From assembly GCF_900155435.1 (NCBI RefSeq), contig NZ_LT700212.1:2804602-2868601 (forward strand): a stretch of 64,000 nucleotides of DNA, given 5' to 3'. Of the stretch, positions 8,170 to 17,884 are shown piece after piece. The position numbers were made by a program, and so were the translations under genes. The DNA comes from Actinomyces provencensis (GTDB taxonomy: Bacteria > Actinomycetota > Actinomycetes > Actinomycetales > Actinomycetaceae). How positions within the stretch are numbered: the stretch's first letter is position 1; each line of letters opens with the position of its first letter. The notes beneath the pieces were generated by a model. The model was given only the letters and a program-made list of their open reading frames with translations, was not told where the DNA came from and did no database searches.

Positions 8170-11100
8170 TCACTCCACTGCATAGCCGGGAGTGAGCTCC
8201 TCCATCTGCTCGATGACCAGCTCGACGGCACCGCGCTGCTTGTCGGGCGGGTAGTGGTGTTTGCGCAGCAGGCGCCGCACTTCCGTACGGAGTCTCGCCT
8301 GCACACGGTCACGCTGTGTCCAGTCAGTGCGCGTGTCGCGACGCATCACCTCGACCAGTTCCCGTGCGATCTGTGCGAGCACCCCTTCACCGAAGGCAAG
8401 CGAGGCCGACTCGTTCTGACTGACCGCGTCGTAGAAGGCGAGCTCATCATGGCTGAGTGGTGGATCGAAGCGTTGCCCCCTGTCGGCTTCGGCTGCGACG
8501 TCCTCGGCCAGGTTCCCGAGCTCGTGCATCACCTCGGCCACCGTGAGCTGCTGGTTCGTGTAGCGGTTCATGAGGTCCTGGATGCGCTCGCTGAACGCCT
8601 TGTTCCGAGTGACATTGTGGATCGTGACCTGTTGGGCCTCCTTCAGCAACAGGTCGCGCAGCATCTCGATCGCCAGATGGGCAGTGGGTCCATCCGCGTG
8701 TGTCTCCAGTGACCTGCCCTGTGTCGCGAGACGGCGGATGTCGGGACGCGAAAGGCCAGCGACCTCGTAGATGTCAGTGATCTCGCCAGCTCCGGTGGCA
8801 TCGGCCACCGCTCCGCGCAGGACACGCACGATCTCGTCGGGAATCGCTTCCCCTCGTGCCTCGCGCTCGCGCGCATCGAACTTGGCCATCCACACCCGGA
8901 CCTCTTCGTAGAAGGCGATCTCCTCGCGCAGGTCATCAAGGGTCGTTGCTCCGGACGCGATCGCCCACATCCGACCGAGCTGCGAGGAGAGCACACGGAA
9001 CCGTTCGCCGAGCGTCGGTTCTCCCTCCTCCACCTGGTTGCCGGCAGTCCGGGGGGAGCGCAGGTAGTTGACCGCGCCGCCCACTGCCTTGCGGGCGCGG
9101 GAGGGGTCATTGCCGGTGAGGACGCTCCGCCAATCGTGGCCCCGCAGGAGGTTGCGGAGGGCGGCGACAAGTTCACGAGTTGCCGAGACCGCTTGGTCGA
9201 GGTCACGTCCCAGGGGACGCTGCTTCTGGTCACTGGGACTGTACTCGAGCAGTGCCTTGCGCAGGTTCTCCGCCAGCGGCGCGTAGGCGACCATCAGTCC
9301 GTCCTGCTTGCCTCGGAAGGTCCGGTTGACGCGGGCGAGAGCCTGCATCAGTAGCGCTCCCTTGAGGGGCCGGTCGACGAAGAGAGTGTGCAGGGGCGGG
9401 GCGTCGAACCCTGTGAGCATCATGTCCTTGACGATCACGAGTTCGAGTTCGTCGTCGATGTCCTTGAGCCTGTTCTTGATCGTGCGGTTCTCGGAGTCGC
9501 GCCGCACGTGTTCACGGATGGGCGCTGGATCGGAGGCACTCCCGGAGTAGACCACTTTGATCGCGCCTGAACTCACGTCGTCGCTGTGCCATCCGGGCCG
9601 GAGTCGAACGATCTCCCGGTAGAGGTCGGCGCAGATCTGCCGCGTGGCGCAGACGATCATCCCCTTGCCATGAGGATCGGCGTCCTTGTCGCCCTCTGTG
9701 GGTTGGAGGGACTCGTCCATGGCTGCGCGCCGCTGCTCCCATCGAGTCACGATGTCAGCCGCGAGCCGCTCGATGCGCTCGGGCGCCCCGTAGATCGCGT
9801 TGAGGACGGCCACCGAACGCTCCACCCGGTCGCGTTCGGCGTCGTCAAGGCCGCGGGTCTGCTCATCGGCGAGCTCGTCGAGTTCTTCGGGGGTCGTGTC
9901 CCGCGCGAGTCCGACTCCGATGAGCCGTGGCTCGAAGTACACCGGGACCGTTGCGCCGTCCTGGACGGCGCGGGAGAGGTCGTAGACATCGATGTAGTCG
10001 CCGAACACCTGGCGGGTGTTGCGCTCCACTTCGCTGATGGGGGTGCCGGTGAAGGCAATCAGTGTCGCGTTCGGGAGCGCGTGGCGGAGGTGGGCGGCGT
10101 ATCCGTCGAGGTCGTCGTAGTGGCTGCGGTGGGCCTCGTCGACGATGACGATGACATTGTGGCGTGCTGTGAGGAGCGGGTGGTCAAGACCCGCGTCCCG
10201 CTCTGGGTCGGTGCGTCCGAACTTCTGCAGGGTCGTGAAGTAGATGCCACCGCTGAGGCGGCTGCTCAGAGAGTCCCGCAGCTCGCTGCGCCGGTGGACC
10301 TGGATCGGCTTCTCGGGCAGGAGTTGGGAGCGCAGGAATGTCTCGTACAGCTGTCCGTCGAGTTCGTTGCGGTCGGTGATGACCACGATGGTCGGGTTGA
10401 GCAGGGCGGGATCTGTGATGACGAGGTTCGCATAGAGCTCCATCTCCATCGATTTGCCGGAACCCTGCGTGTGCCACACAACTCCCGCCCGTCCGTCAGC
10501 GCGAACCGCCTGGAGGGTGCGCTGGAGCGCCTTTCGCACAGCAAAGTACTGGTGTGGCTTCGCGATGCGCTTGTGGAGGCCTTCATCAGTGGTGTCGAAC
10601 GCGATGAAGTTGCGGACGAGGTCGACGAAGCGCTCCTGTTCGAAGAGCCCGTAAGCGAGCCACTCGAGCTCGGGGTGCTCCGCGTCGGGCTCGATGGGTG
10701 CGCCAACATCGTCGACGTTCCACGGGGAGTAGTGCTCGAAGGGCGTGAATGGTGTGCCGTAGCGGGCCGAGATGCCGTCGCTGATCACCGTGGCGACGAC
10801 AGTGCGGAATGCGAGTGGGAACTCCTGGACATAGGTGCCGATCTGGGCGTGGGCCTTCTCGATGGTGGCGTTGGGTGAACCGGCTTGTTTGAGCTCGAAG
10901 ATCACCAGGGGCAATCCGTTGACATAGGCAACCACGTCGAAGCGCCGGTTCGCCTCGCGGGTGCGGATGCGTACCTGCTGCACAGTCCGGTAGGTGTTCT
11001 CGTCGGGGTCGGCGGAGAGGAGTCGGAGGGTAGGAGTCTGCTCCTGTCCTGCGGAGTCGACGTACGTCAGTCCGCGAAAACCGTGGACGAGGGCGTCATG

Positions 11101-11346
11101 GAACGCTTTGTTCTCAGCGATCGCGTCCTGCGAGGTGGCGCGCAGGACTGCCTGCTCCGCCTGGCGCAGGTACTCATCCGGGACCGTCGGGTTCAGGCGT
11201 CGGAGCGCCGAGAGGAATTCCTCGTGGAGGACCAGGTCGGACAGGGATGCCCGGTCGCCCTCGATGTCAACGCCGGTCCCCGGCTCCCAGGCCAGCTCCC
11301 CGAGCCACTCCAGAAGGTCCAGTTCCCACTCGGCTTCGCTGATCAC
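8170..11346 (-). CDS. hsdR: Type I restriction enzyme, HsdR endonuclease/translocase subunit
   Basis: A 1058-residue motor and nuclease subunit that cleaves unmodified foreign DNA after ATP-driven translocation. The N-terminal PD-(D/E)XK nuclease is visible as D137 in FDVVAYVNG and E151-x-K153 in ELK. The SF2 motor follows with Walker A TQGSGKS at 293-299, DEAH at 403-406 and FTGTP at 432-436. Helicase domain 2 contains LTGFDAPPLHTLFVDRPLKG and ARVNRTFRGK. The C-terminal helical region is full length. It is the last gene of a four-gene operon and overlaps hsdS by 4 bases, implying translational coupling. All catalytic motifs are intact, so the nuclease is expected to be active. Confidence 0.95.
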   Translation of the reverse strand: MISEAEWELDLLEWLGELAWEPGTGVDIEGDRASLSDLVLHEEFLSALRRLNPTVPDEYLRQAEQAVLRATSQDAIAENKAFHDALVHGFRGLTYVDSAGQEQTPTLRLLSADPDENTYRTVQQVRIRTREANRRFDVVAYVNGLPLVIFELKQAGSPNATIEKAHAQIGTYVQEFPLAFRTVVATVISDGISARYGTPFTPFEHYSPWNVDDVGAPIEPDAEHPELEWLAYGLFEQERFVDLVRNFIAFDTTDEGLHKRIAKPHQYFAVRKALQRTLQAVRADGRAGVVWHTQGSGKSMEMELYANLVITDPALLNPTIVVITDRNELDGQLYETFLRSQLLPEKPIQVHRRSELRDSLSSRLSGGIYFTTLQKFGRTDPERDAGLDHPLLTARHNVIVIVDEAHRSHYDDLDGYAAHLRHALPNATLIAFTGTPISEVERNTRQVFGDYIDVYDLSRAVQDGATVPVYFEPRLIGVGLARDTTPEELDELADEQTRGLDDAERDRVERSVAVLNAIYGAPERIERLAADIVTRWEQRRAAMDESLQPTEGDKDADPHGKGMIVCATRQICADLYREIVRLRPGWHSDDVSSGAIKVVYSGSASDPAPIREHVRRDSENRTIKNRLKDIDDELELVIVKDMMLTGFDAPPLHTLFVDRPLKGALLMQALARVNRTFRGKQDGLMVAYAPLAENLRKALLEYSPSDQKQRPLGRDLDQAVSATRELVAALRNLLRGHDWRSVLTGNDPSRARKAVGGAVNYLRSPRTAGNQVEEGEPTLGERFRVLSSQLGRMWAIASGATTLDDLREEIAFYEEVRVWMAKFDAREREARGEAIPDEIVRVLRGAVADATGAGEITDIYEVAGLSRPDIRRLATQGRSLETHADGPTAHLAIEMLRDLLLKEAQQVTIHNVTRNKAFSERIQDLMNRYTNQQLTVAEVMHELGNLAEDVAAEADRGQRFDPPLSHDELAFYDAVSQNESASLAFGEGVLAQIARELVEVMRRDTRTDWTQRDRVQARLRTEVRRLLRKHHYPPDKQRGAVELVIEQMEELTPGYAVE

Positions 11347-12518
11347 AATGCCTCCTCGGCCGTCCTGACCGCGTCCTTCACCCGGATGCGTCCATCCATG
11401 AGAGCCGGCAGCAGCGTGTCCCGGAGCTCCACGAGAGTATGGGACTCGCGCAAAGCTGCACCGATGCGAGCTTCCAACGGTGCGAGCTCGAGCTCAGTGG
11501 CTTCGAGTCCTATGTTTGGAACCATGAGCGGCAGTTCCCGTAGAGAATCCTTGTTGATCGAACCATAGACTGTTCCCTCGCTATTGAAACTAGCAAAGAT
11601 GTGCGTCTGACTGCGGAGCAGGTGGTAAAGCGTCGCAGGTGTCCGCGTTCTAATTCTTGCAAGGCCCCGTCCAATGCAACACCGCTCACTTGCGACGTTT
11701 ATGGATCCGACTGGGGCGCGCACGCTGACGAGGATATCGTTTGCTTCAGCGATCCGTGTGGGCGCCGTCGTCCAGATCCTTGGACTCGGCCAACGCTCAC
11801 CAAAGTCTCTCATTCCTTGATAAAGGAGGACCCCATCACCGTGCTCGTTATATGAGCTTCCCTTGGGTGCAGACCCCATCAGAATATCGGTAAAGTCACC
11901 CAAGCGTTGGGAGTTTGATTCTAGGAGAAGGTGCTCAATGTGTGCTTGGGCGAGTTCAGTCAGAGTGCGAACCATCTGAGAGTTGGAGGCGATCTTCTCG
12001 TCGAGCGCGCCGAGAACGTCCGCGATTGCCTGTTGCTCAGCCAGGGCCGGGATCGTAAGTGGCACCGACGAAAGAATCGAGGTGTTCAGGTTTGGCATGG
12101 TTGCCCCGATGGCATGTTGGGCGATCCAGGATCGGGTGTCGGGCAGACCAAGTCGATAGTGCAAGAAACGCGGAGACACCTCTGGGCTCTTTCCAACGCG
12201 CACACGAAGGCATCCAGTTCCACAGATCGCAGGAAGAACGTCGGGGGTCACATAAGCGGACTTCTCAACATCGCCCCGACGGGAGTAGACGATGTCGCCT
12301 TCACACAGCTGGTGTCGTGAGAGGTCTCCTGCGAGGATCTGTGGAATTCGTTTGACACTCGACAGGTCCAAAGCTGACTGGCTGGTGATGTCCTGAGGCA
12401 TGATCACCGCGACACCCTCGTCCGTGTACTCACGAGCATGCAGTTGGCTTCCAAAAGGGCCAGTCTGAATCGAGCCTGAGAGGGCGCAAATTGCTCCAAG
12501 GGTGGTCCGACGCATCAC
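11343..12518 (-). CDS. hsdS: Type I restriction-modification specificity subunit HsdS
   Basis: A 391-residue DNA-recognition subunit with two target-recognition domains, each followed by a coiled-coil spacer; the first spacer reads IPALAEQQAIADVLGALDEK. The second domain begins near LGDFTDILMGSAPKG. The DNA of both recognition domains is visibly lower in GC than hsdM and hsdR, the usual pattern for laterally exchanged specificity domains. It overlaps hsdM upstream and hsdR downstream by 4 bases each. The recognised bipartite sequence cannot be deduced. Confidence 0.93.
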   Translation of the reverse strand: MMRRTTLGAICALSGSIQTGPFGSQLHAREYTDEGVAVIMPQDITSQSALDLSSVKRIPQILAGDLSRHQLCEGDIVYSRRGDVEKSAYVTPDVLPAICGTGCLRVRVGKSPEVSPRFLHYRLGLPDTRSWIAQHAIGATMPNLNTSILSSVPLTIPALAEQQAIADVLGALDEKIASNSQMVRTLTELAQAHIEHLLLESNSQRLGDFTDILMGSAPKGSSYNEHGDGVLLYQGMRDFGERWPSPRIWTTAPTRIAEANDILVSVRAPVGSINVASERCCIGRGLARIRTRTPATLYHLLRSQTHIFASFNSEGTVYGSINKDSLRELPLMVPNIGLEATELELAPLEARIGAALRESHTLVELRDTLLPALMDGRIRVKDAVRTAEEAL

Positions 12519-14194
12519 AACCTCCCCAACTGCTCGCGGACGACGGCCTGGAGGCGGTCGGACTCCTTGAACTGGTCATTGAGCTGCTGGGTCAGCCGCT
12601 CGATCTTGTCCTCGAGGGGCTCGGCATCCTCAGGCGCAGGTGGCATCCCGACATAGCGACCCGGGGTGAGTGCATAGTCAGCTGACTTGATCTCGGCGAG
12701 TGTCACCGACTTGCAGAACCCGGGGACGTCCCGGTACTCCACCAGCGGTTCGATCCCGTCGGAGCCGCCCTCGTCCCCCTCTTTGTCGGCGGGGGCTGCG
12801 CCGGTGTCGGTGGCGTCGACCGTGCCGAGCCCCAGCTGCTCCATCCCGCGCCAGGCGTGGTAGGTGTCCGAGATCCGATGGATGTCCGCGTCGGAGAAGG
12901 CGCGCTCCGCCCTGGTTGCCATGTGGCCCAGGGAACGCGCGTCGATGAACAGCACCTCGCCGCGGCGATCCTTGGAGCCACCGTGGCCTGCGCGCTTGTT
13001 CTTCGCGAAGAACCAGAGGCACACGGGAATTCCGGTCGACCGGAAGAGCTTGTCCGGTAGGGCGACCATGCAGGCGACCAGGTCATTCTCCACCAACTGA
13101 GCGCGGATCTCCCCTTCGCCGCCGGTGTTGGAGGTCATCGAACCATTCGCCATCACGACGCCCGCAACGCCATCGGGTCCGAGCTTGGAGATGATGTGCT
13201 GCATCCACGCGTAGTTGGCGTTGCGGGCAGGTGGAACGCCGTAGACCCAGCGGGAGTCCTCCTCCCGCCGATTCCAGTCCTTGATGTTGAACGGAGGGTT
13301 CGCCATCGCGTAGTCCATTGACACACTTGTGTGGAAGTCGAGAGCGAAGGTGTCGCCCCACCGCGGCCCCAGGTTCCCGTCGATCCCGTGGATGGCCAGG
13401 TTCATCTTCGCGAGCCGCCACGTCGACTCGTTGAGTTCCTGTCCGTACACGGACAGGTTGGTCGGGTCCTCGTCGTGCGCGGCGAGCAGCTTCTCGGCCT
13501 GCACGAACATGCCGCCGGACCCGCAGCACGGGTCGTACACACGGCCCTTGCGTGGCTGGAGCACCTCGACGATCACTCGCACGACGCTCGCCGGTGTGTA
13601 GTACTCGCCCCCGCGTCGTCCTTCTGCGAGGGCGAACTTCGCGAGGAAGTACTCATACACCTCACCGAGCAGGTCGCGTGCCCGGGCCGCTCCCTGCCCA
13701 CTGAAGTAGACGGAGTTCATGAGGTCCAGGAGCTCTGCAAGTCGACGTTGGTCGACATTGTCGCGGTTGAACAGGCGCGGCAGGGTGCCCGCCAGGGAGG
13801 GGTTCGAGTCCATGAGCAGGTCCATGGCCTCGTTGATGCGCTGGCCGATTGTCTTCTGGGTGATGCCGGGGGCCTTGGCGGACTCCACCAGGTACTTCCA
13901 CCGTGCGTCAGGGTCGACCCAGAACTCGCCCTGGGCGGTGTACTCGTCCGGGTCCTCCAGGGTCTCCTCGATGGCATCCTCGTCGAAACCCTCTTCATGC
14001 AGCTGCGCCTCGATCGTCCTGCGACGTTCCTCGAAGGCGTCGGAGACGTACTTCAGGAAGACCAGGCCCAGGACGACATCCTTGTACTGGGATGCGCTCA
14101 TGGAGCCGCGCAGCTTGTCCGCGGCCTTCCAGAGGGTGTCGCGGAGCTCCGGTGGTGTGGAGGGGGTGGGTGGCTGTTTCGTCCTCGAAGTCAT
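12515..14194 (-). CDS. hsdM: Type I restriction-modification N6-adenine methyltransferase HsdM
   Basis: A 559-residue modification subunit. The N-terminal HsdM helical domain (about 15-165) is followed by the SAM-dependent methylase domain with motif I DPCCGSGG at 221-228 and catalytic NPPF at 299-302, both intact. It methylates adenine in the site chosen by HsdS and protects the host genome. Its start codon overlaps the stop of the upstream HTH/pseudo-methylase gene by 4 bases. Confidence 0.95.
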   Translation of the reverse strand: MTSRTKQPPTPSTPPELRDTLWKAADKLRGSMSASQYKDVVLGLVFLKYVSDAFEERRRTIEAQLHEEGFDEDAIEETLEDPDEYTAQGEFWVDPDARWKYLVESAKAPGITQKTIGQRINEAMDLLMDSNPSLAGTLPRLFNRDNVDQRRLAELLDLMNSVYFSGQGAARARDLLGEVYEYFLAKFALAEGRRGGEYYTPASVVRVIVEVLQPRKGRVYDPCCGSGGMFVQAEKLLAAHDEDPTNLSVYGQELNESTWRLAKMNLAIHGIDGNLGPRWGDTFALDFHTSVSMDYAMANPPFNIKDWNRREEDSRWVYGVPPARNANYAWMQHIISKLGPDGVAGVVMANGSMTSNTGGEGEIRAQLVENDLVACMVALPDKLFRSTGIPVCLWFFAKNKRAGHGGSKDRRGEVLFIDARSLGHMATRAERAFSDADIHRISDTYHAWRGMEQLGLGTVDATDTGAAPADKEGDEGGSDGIEPLVEYRDVPGFCKSVTLAEIKSADYALTPGRYVGMPPAPEDAEPLEDKIERLTQQLNDQFKESDRLQAVVREQLGRL

Positions 14195-16167
14195 GGGCGG
14201 CCTTTCTGGTGGGGGGCGCCGCCGACGGATGTGGGCGGCTCGTGGTCAAGTCCTGTACGGGTGTCGAGTTCGATCGCGCCCGAGAGTACCGAGCGGTCCA
14301 CGATGCTCCGGAGCTCGGCGAGCTGGGCGCCCCGTAGGCGGAGGTTCGTCTCGTAGCTGTCGAGGTGCGCGAGGATCTCGTCGGCCTGTCCCCGGTCCAT
14401 CTGCACCACTGGTACCCGCCAGCTGCGCCACGCCGCATTGCCCGAGGGCGCGGAGTTGATCGCGGTAGCGATGGCGGTCGGGGCGAGGCGGTGTGAGCGC
14501 ACCCGCAGCACGCGGGCCGGGTAGGCGACGACGGCGCCGCCGTCGCGGTCCACGGTCGCGGCCGGCTGCGGACGCAGGGTGAAGACCACGTCGTCGGGCT
14601 CGGTGAGCTGGACGTGCGGGTGGAGTCCGACCACGCGGACGAGGTCCACCGTCCGTGGTTCTCCGGCGGTGACGGCCGCAGGGTTCCACAGTGGCGTCGT
14701 TCCGCCCGGAGTGTCCTCCAGGCGTGCTCCGGGCACGAGGGCGGCCTCCCGCGAGTCAATCACTTGGCCGAGTGCAGCCCAGTGGGGGGTCGCCTCGCGC
14801 ATGGTGGGTGTCGCGGGTGGGAGCACCTCAGGAGGAGGAGTGTTCAGTGCTGTCCTGAGCTCGATGAGACGTGCGGCGTCATCCGCGGCGGTCTCCTGGC
14901 CGCGTGTCGCGACCATGCCGATGGCGTCGAGCAATGAGGAGCTTCGGGCGATGACTTGCGTTCGGTCGACTGTGACGAGCGCCGAGAACGAGCGCACTCG
15001 GGCTCTAGCCGGGCTGCAGGCGGCGATCAGATCGTCCAGGAGTGCCTGTGCCGACGTGTTCCCGAAATTCCGTCCGGCCAGATCTGCGACTCGCAGCCCC
15101 GAGGCTTCGTCGGCAGGTCGGGTGAGGAGCCAGAGTGCCAGGCGTGTCTGTGATCCGTCAGCTGTCTGACCCTGTGGCAGGCGCACGGCTGCGCGGAGCA
15201 GATTCTCGCGTAGGTAGCGGTCGCGGGAAGCGACCAGTGTGACTGGCAGGCGGTCGATGAGCGCTTCCGCGGTGCCGATGACGAGCATCCGGCCACCCCG
15301 GGGCAGCTGCCACTCAATGCTGTCGAGTACATCGAAGGCTTCCGAGGGAGCATCGGTAAGTCGTGTGAGGATGGTGCAGTGGTCCGGAAGCTCCCAGTCC
15401 TCCTCAGGGGTGGCGCACCGGGGCGTCAAGCCGTGGATGCGATACCTGCGCAACACCGAGCGATCAGGTTCGGTGCCGGTCACGAGCACACCAGGATCGG
15501 GCACATCCTCGTCATCGAGCAGTGCGATGACGGCGTCAGTGCACGCACCGTCGACGTCGACGACCTCGCCTCCCGCACTCGTCGTGTGCTCCCCGAGAGA
15601 TCGTTGAATCCTCAGGAGGTGGTCGCTGAGCCGGTCACGATGCGGGTGCTCCACTCCAGGCCGGGTCTGCCGGACGAGGGCGTCCTCGAGATGTTCGTAG
15701 GCGTTGCGTGGATGCCACGCGGCGTCAGCGAGAGAGTCAGCTTTGGCGGCAAGCGTCGGGAAATGCTCGGCACCGATCGCCTCGACCTCGCGGAAGAGGA
15801 ACTGATCATCGGGATCAATGCCATCGACGGAATCGAGCAGATCCTCGAAGTGCATTGCGGCAAGAGGTGCATCGAGCAGGACCCGTGCGGTCAGCAGGAC
15901 CTGGAGTGTTCGCAGTTGGCCAGCGTCGGCACCGGCCGATGTCGTCGCGTACACGGAGAGTTCGGCACGAGGGTCCGGGTTCTTGCCCCTGCCGGTTTCT
16001 TCCAGCCAGTTGACCACGGCTTCGGCCGGGAAGCGACCGTCAGGCAACGGTGCGGGGAAGGGTGAGCCTTCCTTCGTGCGTCGACGCCACATGGAGACGA
16101 CCGGTCGTTGGACGTGGGCGAGCCGAGCGACATCGGCCAGGGAGAGCGAGATCGGTGAGGTGTTCAT
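14191..16167 (-). CDS. HTH protein with degenerate methyltransferase fold and HsdS-like tail, first gene of the Type I operon
   Basis: A 658-residue protein with no standard Type I name. Residues about 9-60 form a helix-turn-helix of the excisionase/MerR-like kind (LADVARLAHVQRPVVSMWRR). The middle, about 190-450, follows the order of an N6-adenine methylase: a motif I position reading DVDGACTD instead of DPxCGTGG, a segment GTEPDRSVLRRYRIHGL resembling the SAM-binding second strand and helix, no NPPF, then GGRMLVIGTAEALI and RENLLRAAVRLPQG like the strands after motif IV. The C-terminus (about 500-645) resembles an HsdS recognition half ending in LDSYETNLRLRGAQLAEL. SAM-binding and catalytic residues are lost, so I infer a DNA-binding regulator or structural subunit, not an enzyme. 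It is translationally coupled to hsdM. Confidence 0.75.
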   Translation of the reverse strand: MNTSPISLSLADVARLAHVQRPVVSMWRRRTKEGSPFPAPLPDGRFPAEAVVNWLEETGRGKNPDPRAELSVYATTSAGADAGQLRTLQVLLTARVLLDAPLAAMHFEDLLDSVDGIDPDDQFLFREVEAIGAEHFPTLAAKADSLADAAWHPRNAYEHLEDALVRQTRPGVEHPHRDRLSDHLLRIQRSLGEHTTSAGGEVVDVDGACTDAVIALLDDEDVPDPGVLVTGTEPDRSVLRRYRIHGLTPRCATPEEDWELPDHCTILTRLTDAPSEAFDVLDSIEWQLPRGGRMLVIGTAEALIDRLPVTLVASRDRYLRENLLRAAVRLPQGQTADGSQTRLALWLLTRPADEASGLRVADLAGRNFGNTSAQALLDDLIAACSPARARVRSFSALVTVDRTQVIARSSSLLDAIGMVATRGQETAADDAARLIELRTALNTPPPEVLPPATPTMREATPHWAALGQVIDSREAALVPGARLEDTPGGTTPLWNPAAVTAGEPRTVDLVRVVGLHPHVQLTEPDDVVFTLRPQPAATVDRDGGAVVAYPARVLRVRSHRLAPTAIATAINSAPSGNAAWRSWRVPVVQMDRGQADEILAHLDSYETNLRLRGAQLAELRSIVDRSVLSGAIELDTRTGLDHEPPTSVGGAPHQKGRP

Positions 16168-16252
16168 CGCTCCTCCTCAGTGATGGTGTCGCAATCGTTC
16201 GGGTGTTGCGGAAAAGATAGGCCGTGCACGGGCTACGGGGCAATGCTAGCGG

Positions 16253-16270
16253 TGATAATCCCCCTTATCA
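16253..16270. promoter_or_regulatory. Operator-like inverted repeat between hsd operon and TM2/Ltp gene
   Basis: The sequence TGATAATCCCCCTTATCA has 6-base perfect arms around a 6-base centre. It is AT-rich in a GC-rich genome and lies about 85 bases upstream of the first gene of the restriction operon, with the divergent TM2/Ltp gene on the other side. A binding site for the HTH protein encoded by the first operon gene is a reasonable guess. Confidence 0.45.
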
Positions 16271-16462
16271 GAACAGATCCAGACGCCGCGCAGATGCTGT
16301 TCTAGGCTCTGGCCAATGACCCGAGCCCGTCGCTGCCGAGATCGGTTCGTGGGTCTTCGCTCCGTCCTGGTGCGATTGCGTCGCCTGAGAAGGATCGGGA
16401 GTGATGCAATCGCGCAAGGATTGGAGCCGGGTCATCTCCATCGACCTGTCTGCGAGGAAACC

Positions 16463-17863
16463 ATGAGCGACACGAGAACTCCGGGGACGCCGGGTGAAGG
16501 ACATTCGGAGTCCCAGAACCCCTTCGCGCCCCCGAGTGGGAACCAGGACCCGTCTGTGACAGGGCCGGGGGAGAACACGACCGTGACGCCCCCGGGCGGG
16601 GCGGGAGTGTTCACGGCGCCAACCGCGGCACAGTCCACCTACCCCGCGCCCGGCGCGCCGCAGTCCCCCTACGGCGGTCCTCCGACCGGACAGTCTCCCC
16701 ATCCGGGAGCCACTACGCCGCAGTCCCCCTACGGCGGTCCTCCGACAGGTCAGTCTCCCTACCCCGCGCCCGCAGCGGGCCAGGGCCCGTACGCCGCACC
16801 CCCAGTCGGGCAGACTCCCCATCAGGCCCCCTACCCGGGGTCCGGCCCCTACCAGGCGCCCGGCCCCTACCAGTCCAGCCCCTACCAGACGCCCGGCTCC
16901 TACCAGACGCCCGGCTCCTACCAGACGCCCGGCCCCTACCAGGCGGGACCGGGTGTTCCCCAGGCCCTGGCCGACGGCCCTTCGGAGAAGAGTTTCGTCA
17001 CCACCTGGCTCCTCGCCCTCTTCCTGGGTGGGTTCGGCGCCGACAGGTTCTACCTCGGCAAGACCGGGACCGGTGTGCTCAAGCTGGTGACGATGGGTGG
17101 ACTCGGCCTCTGGGCACTCATCGACCTGATCCTCACCCTCACCGGCAATGCGACCGACGCCAGGGGTCGCAAGGTGGTCGGTGCCGGGAACGAGCCGAAG
17201 ATCGCCTGGGCGGTCTCGGGTGCCGTCATCGTGCTGGCCATGGTCATCGGTGCCCTCTCGCCGGACACATCGAGTGCCGGAGGAGCCTCGACCGCACCGG
17301 CGATCTCCTCGCCCACCCCGACCGTGGCGAGTGCGGACGCCTCCACCTCGCCGAGCCCGGAGGAGACCACACCGCAGGCGACTTCGACCCCCGAGGAGGA
17401 GACCGCGGCCCCTGCCGCCGACACCCAGGGGGTGACGGCCAGTCAGCAGCAGGCGCTGTCGAAGGCCTCCGACTACCTCTCCTTCCAGGCCTTCTCCCGG
17501 GACGGGCTGGTCGAGCAGCTCGAGTACGAGGGGTTCCCCACCGAAGATGCGACCTACGCGGTGGACAACATCGGCGCGAACTGGGGTGAGCAGGCCGCCA
17601 AGAAGGCGGAGGACTACCTCTCCTTCCAGGCGTTCTCCCGCAGCGGACTCATCGAGCAGCTCGTCTACGAGAAGTTCAGCGAACAGGACGCGACCAGTGC
17701 TGTCGACTCCCTGGGCACCGACTGGAACGCCCAGGCCGCGGCCAAGGCCAAGGAATACCTGGACATGACGTCCTTCTCGCACTCCGGCCTGGTCGAGCAG
17801 CTGCAGTACGAGGGATTCACACCCGAGCAGGCCGAGTCCGGCGTGACGAGCGCAGGACTGTAG
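16463..17863 (+). CDS. TM2-domain protein with three C-terminal Ltp repeats
   Basis: A 466-residue membrane-anchored protein. Residues 1-170 are a Pro/Gly/Tyr/Gln-rich repeat region. A TM2 domain occupies about 173-237 (two membrane segments around [12 protein letters not shown]), followed by another hydrophobic helix near 248-266. After a Ser/Thr/Pro/Glu linker come three about 48-residue Ltp-type repeats from about 325 to the end, each with a core like [16 protein letters not shown]. Ltp domains are known from the prophage TP-J34 lipoprotein that blocks phage DNA injection, and also occur in bacterial surface proteins. I chose the ATG at 16463 because GAGGAAA precedes it and the longer frame upstream is Arg-rich and out of character. 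It sits next to a restriction operon, so a phage-exclusion role is worth considering but unproven. Confidence 0.85.
   Translation: MSDTRTPGTPGEGHSESQNPFAPPSGNQDPSVTGPGENTTVTPPGGAGVFTAPTAAQSTYPAPGAPQSPYGGPPTGQSPHPGATTPQSPYGGPPTGQSPYPAPAAGQGPYAAPPVGQTPHQAPYPGSGPYQAPGPYQSSPYQTPGSYQTPGSYQTPGPYQAGPGVPQALADGPSEKSFVTTWLLALFLGGFGADRFYLGKTGTGVLKLVTMGGLGLWALIDLILTLTGNATDARGRKVVGAGNEPKIAWAVSGAVIVLAMVIGALSPDTSSAGGASTAPAISSPTPTVASADASTSPSPEETTPQATSTPEEETAAPAADTQGVTASQQQALSKASDYLSFQAFSRDGLVEQLEYEGFPTEDATYAVDNIGANWGEQAAKKAEDYLSFQAFSRSGLIEQLVYEKFSEQDATSAVDSLGTDWNAQAAAKAKEYLDMTSFSHSGLVEQLQYEGFTPEQAESGVTSAGL
16883..16936 (+). repeat. Three 18-bp tandem repeats coding for a PGSYQT-type motif
   Basis: TACCAGACGCCCGGCTCC is repeated three times, the last copy with one change. 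It encodes the Tyr-Gln-Thr-Pro-Gly-Ser repeats of the N-terminal region of the TM2/Ltp protein and could vary in number by slippage. A second, 60-bp-period repeat (about 16660-16760) lies in the same region. Confidence 0.8.
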
Positions 17864-17884
17864 CCACAGCGCCCCGGAGGTGCT

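Noticed and set aside
16316-16462. Upstream start for the TM2/Ltp protein
   Set aside because: The added 49 residues are Arg-rich and unlike the Pro/Gly-rich N-terminus; no ribosome site upstream.
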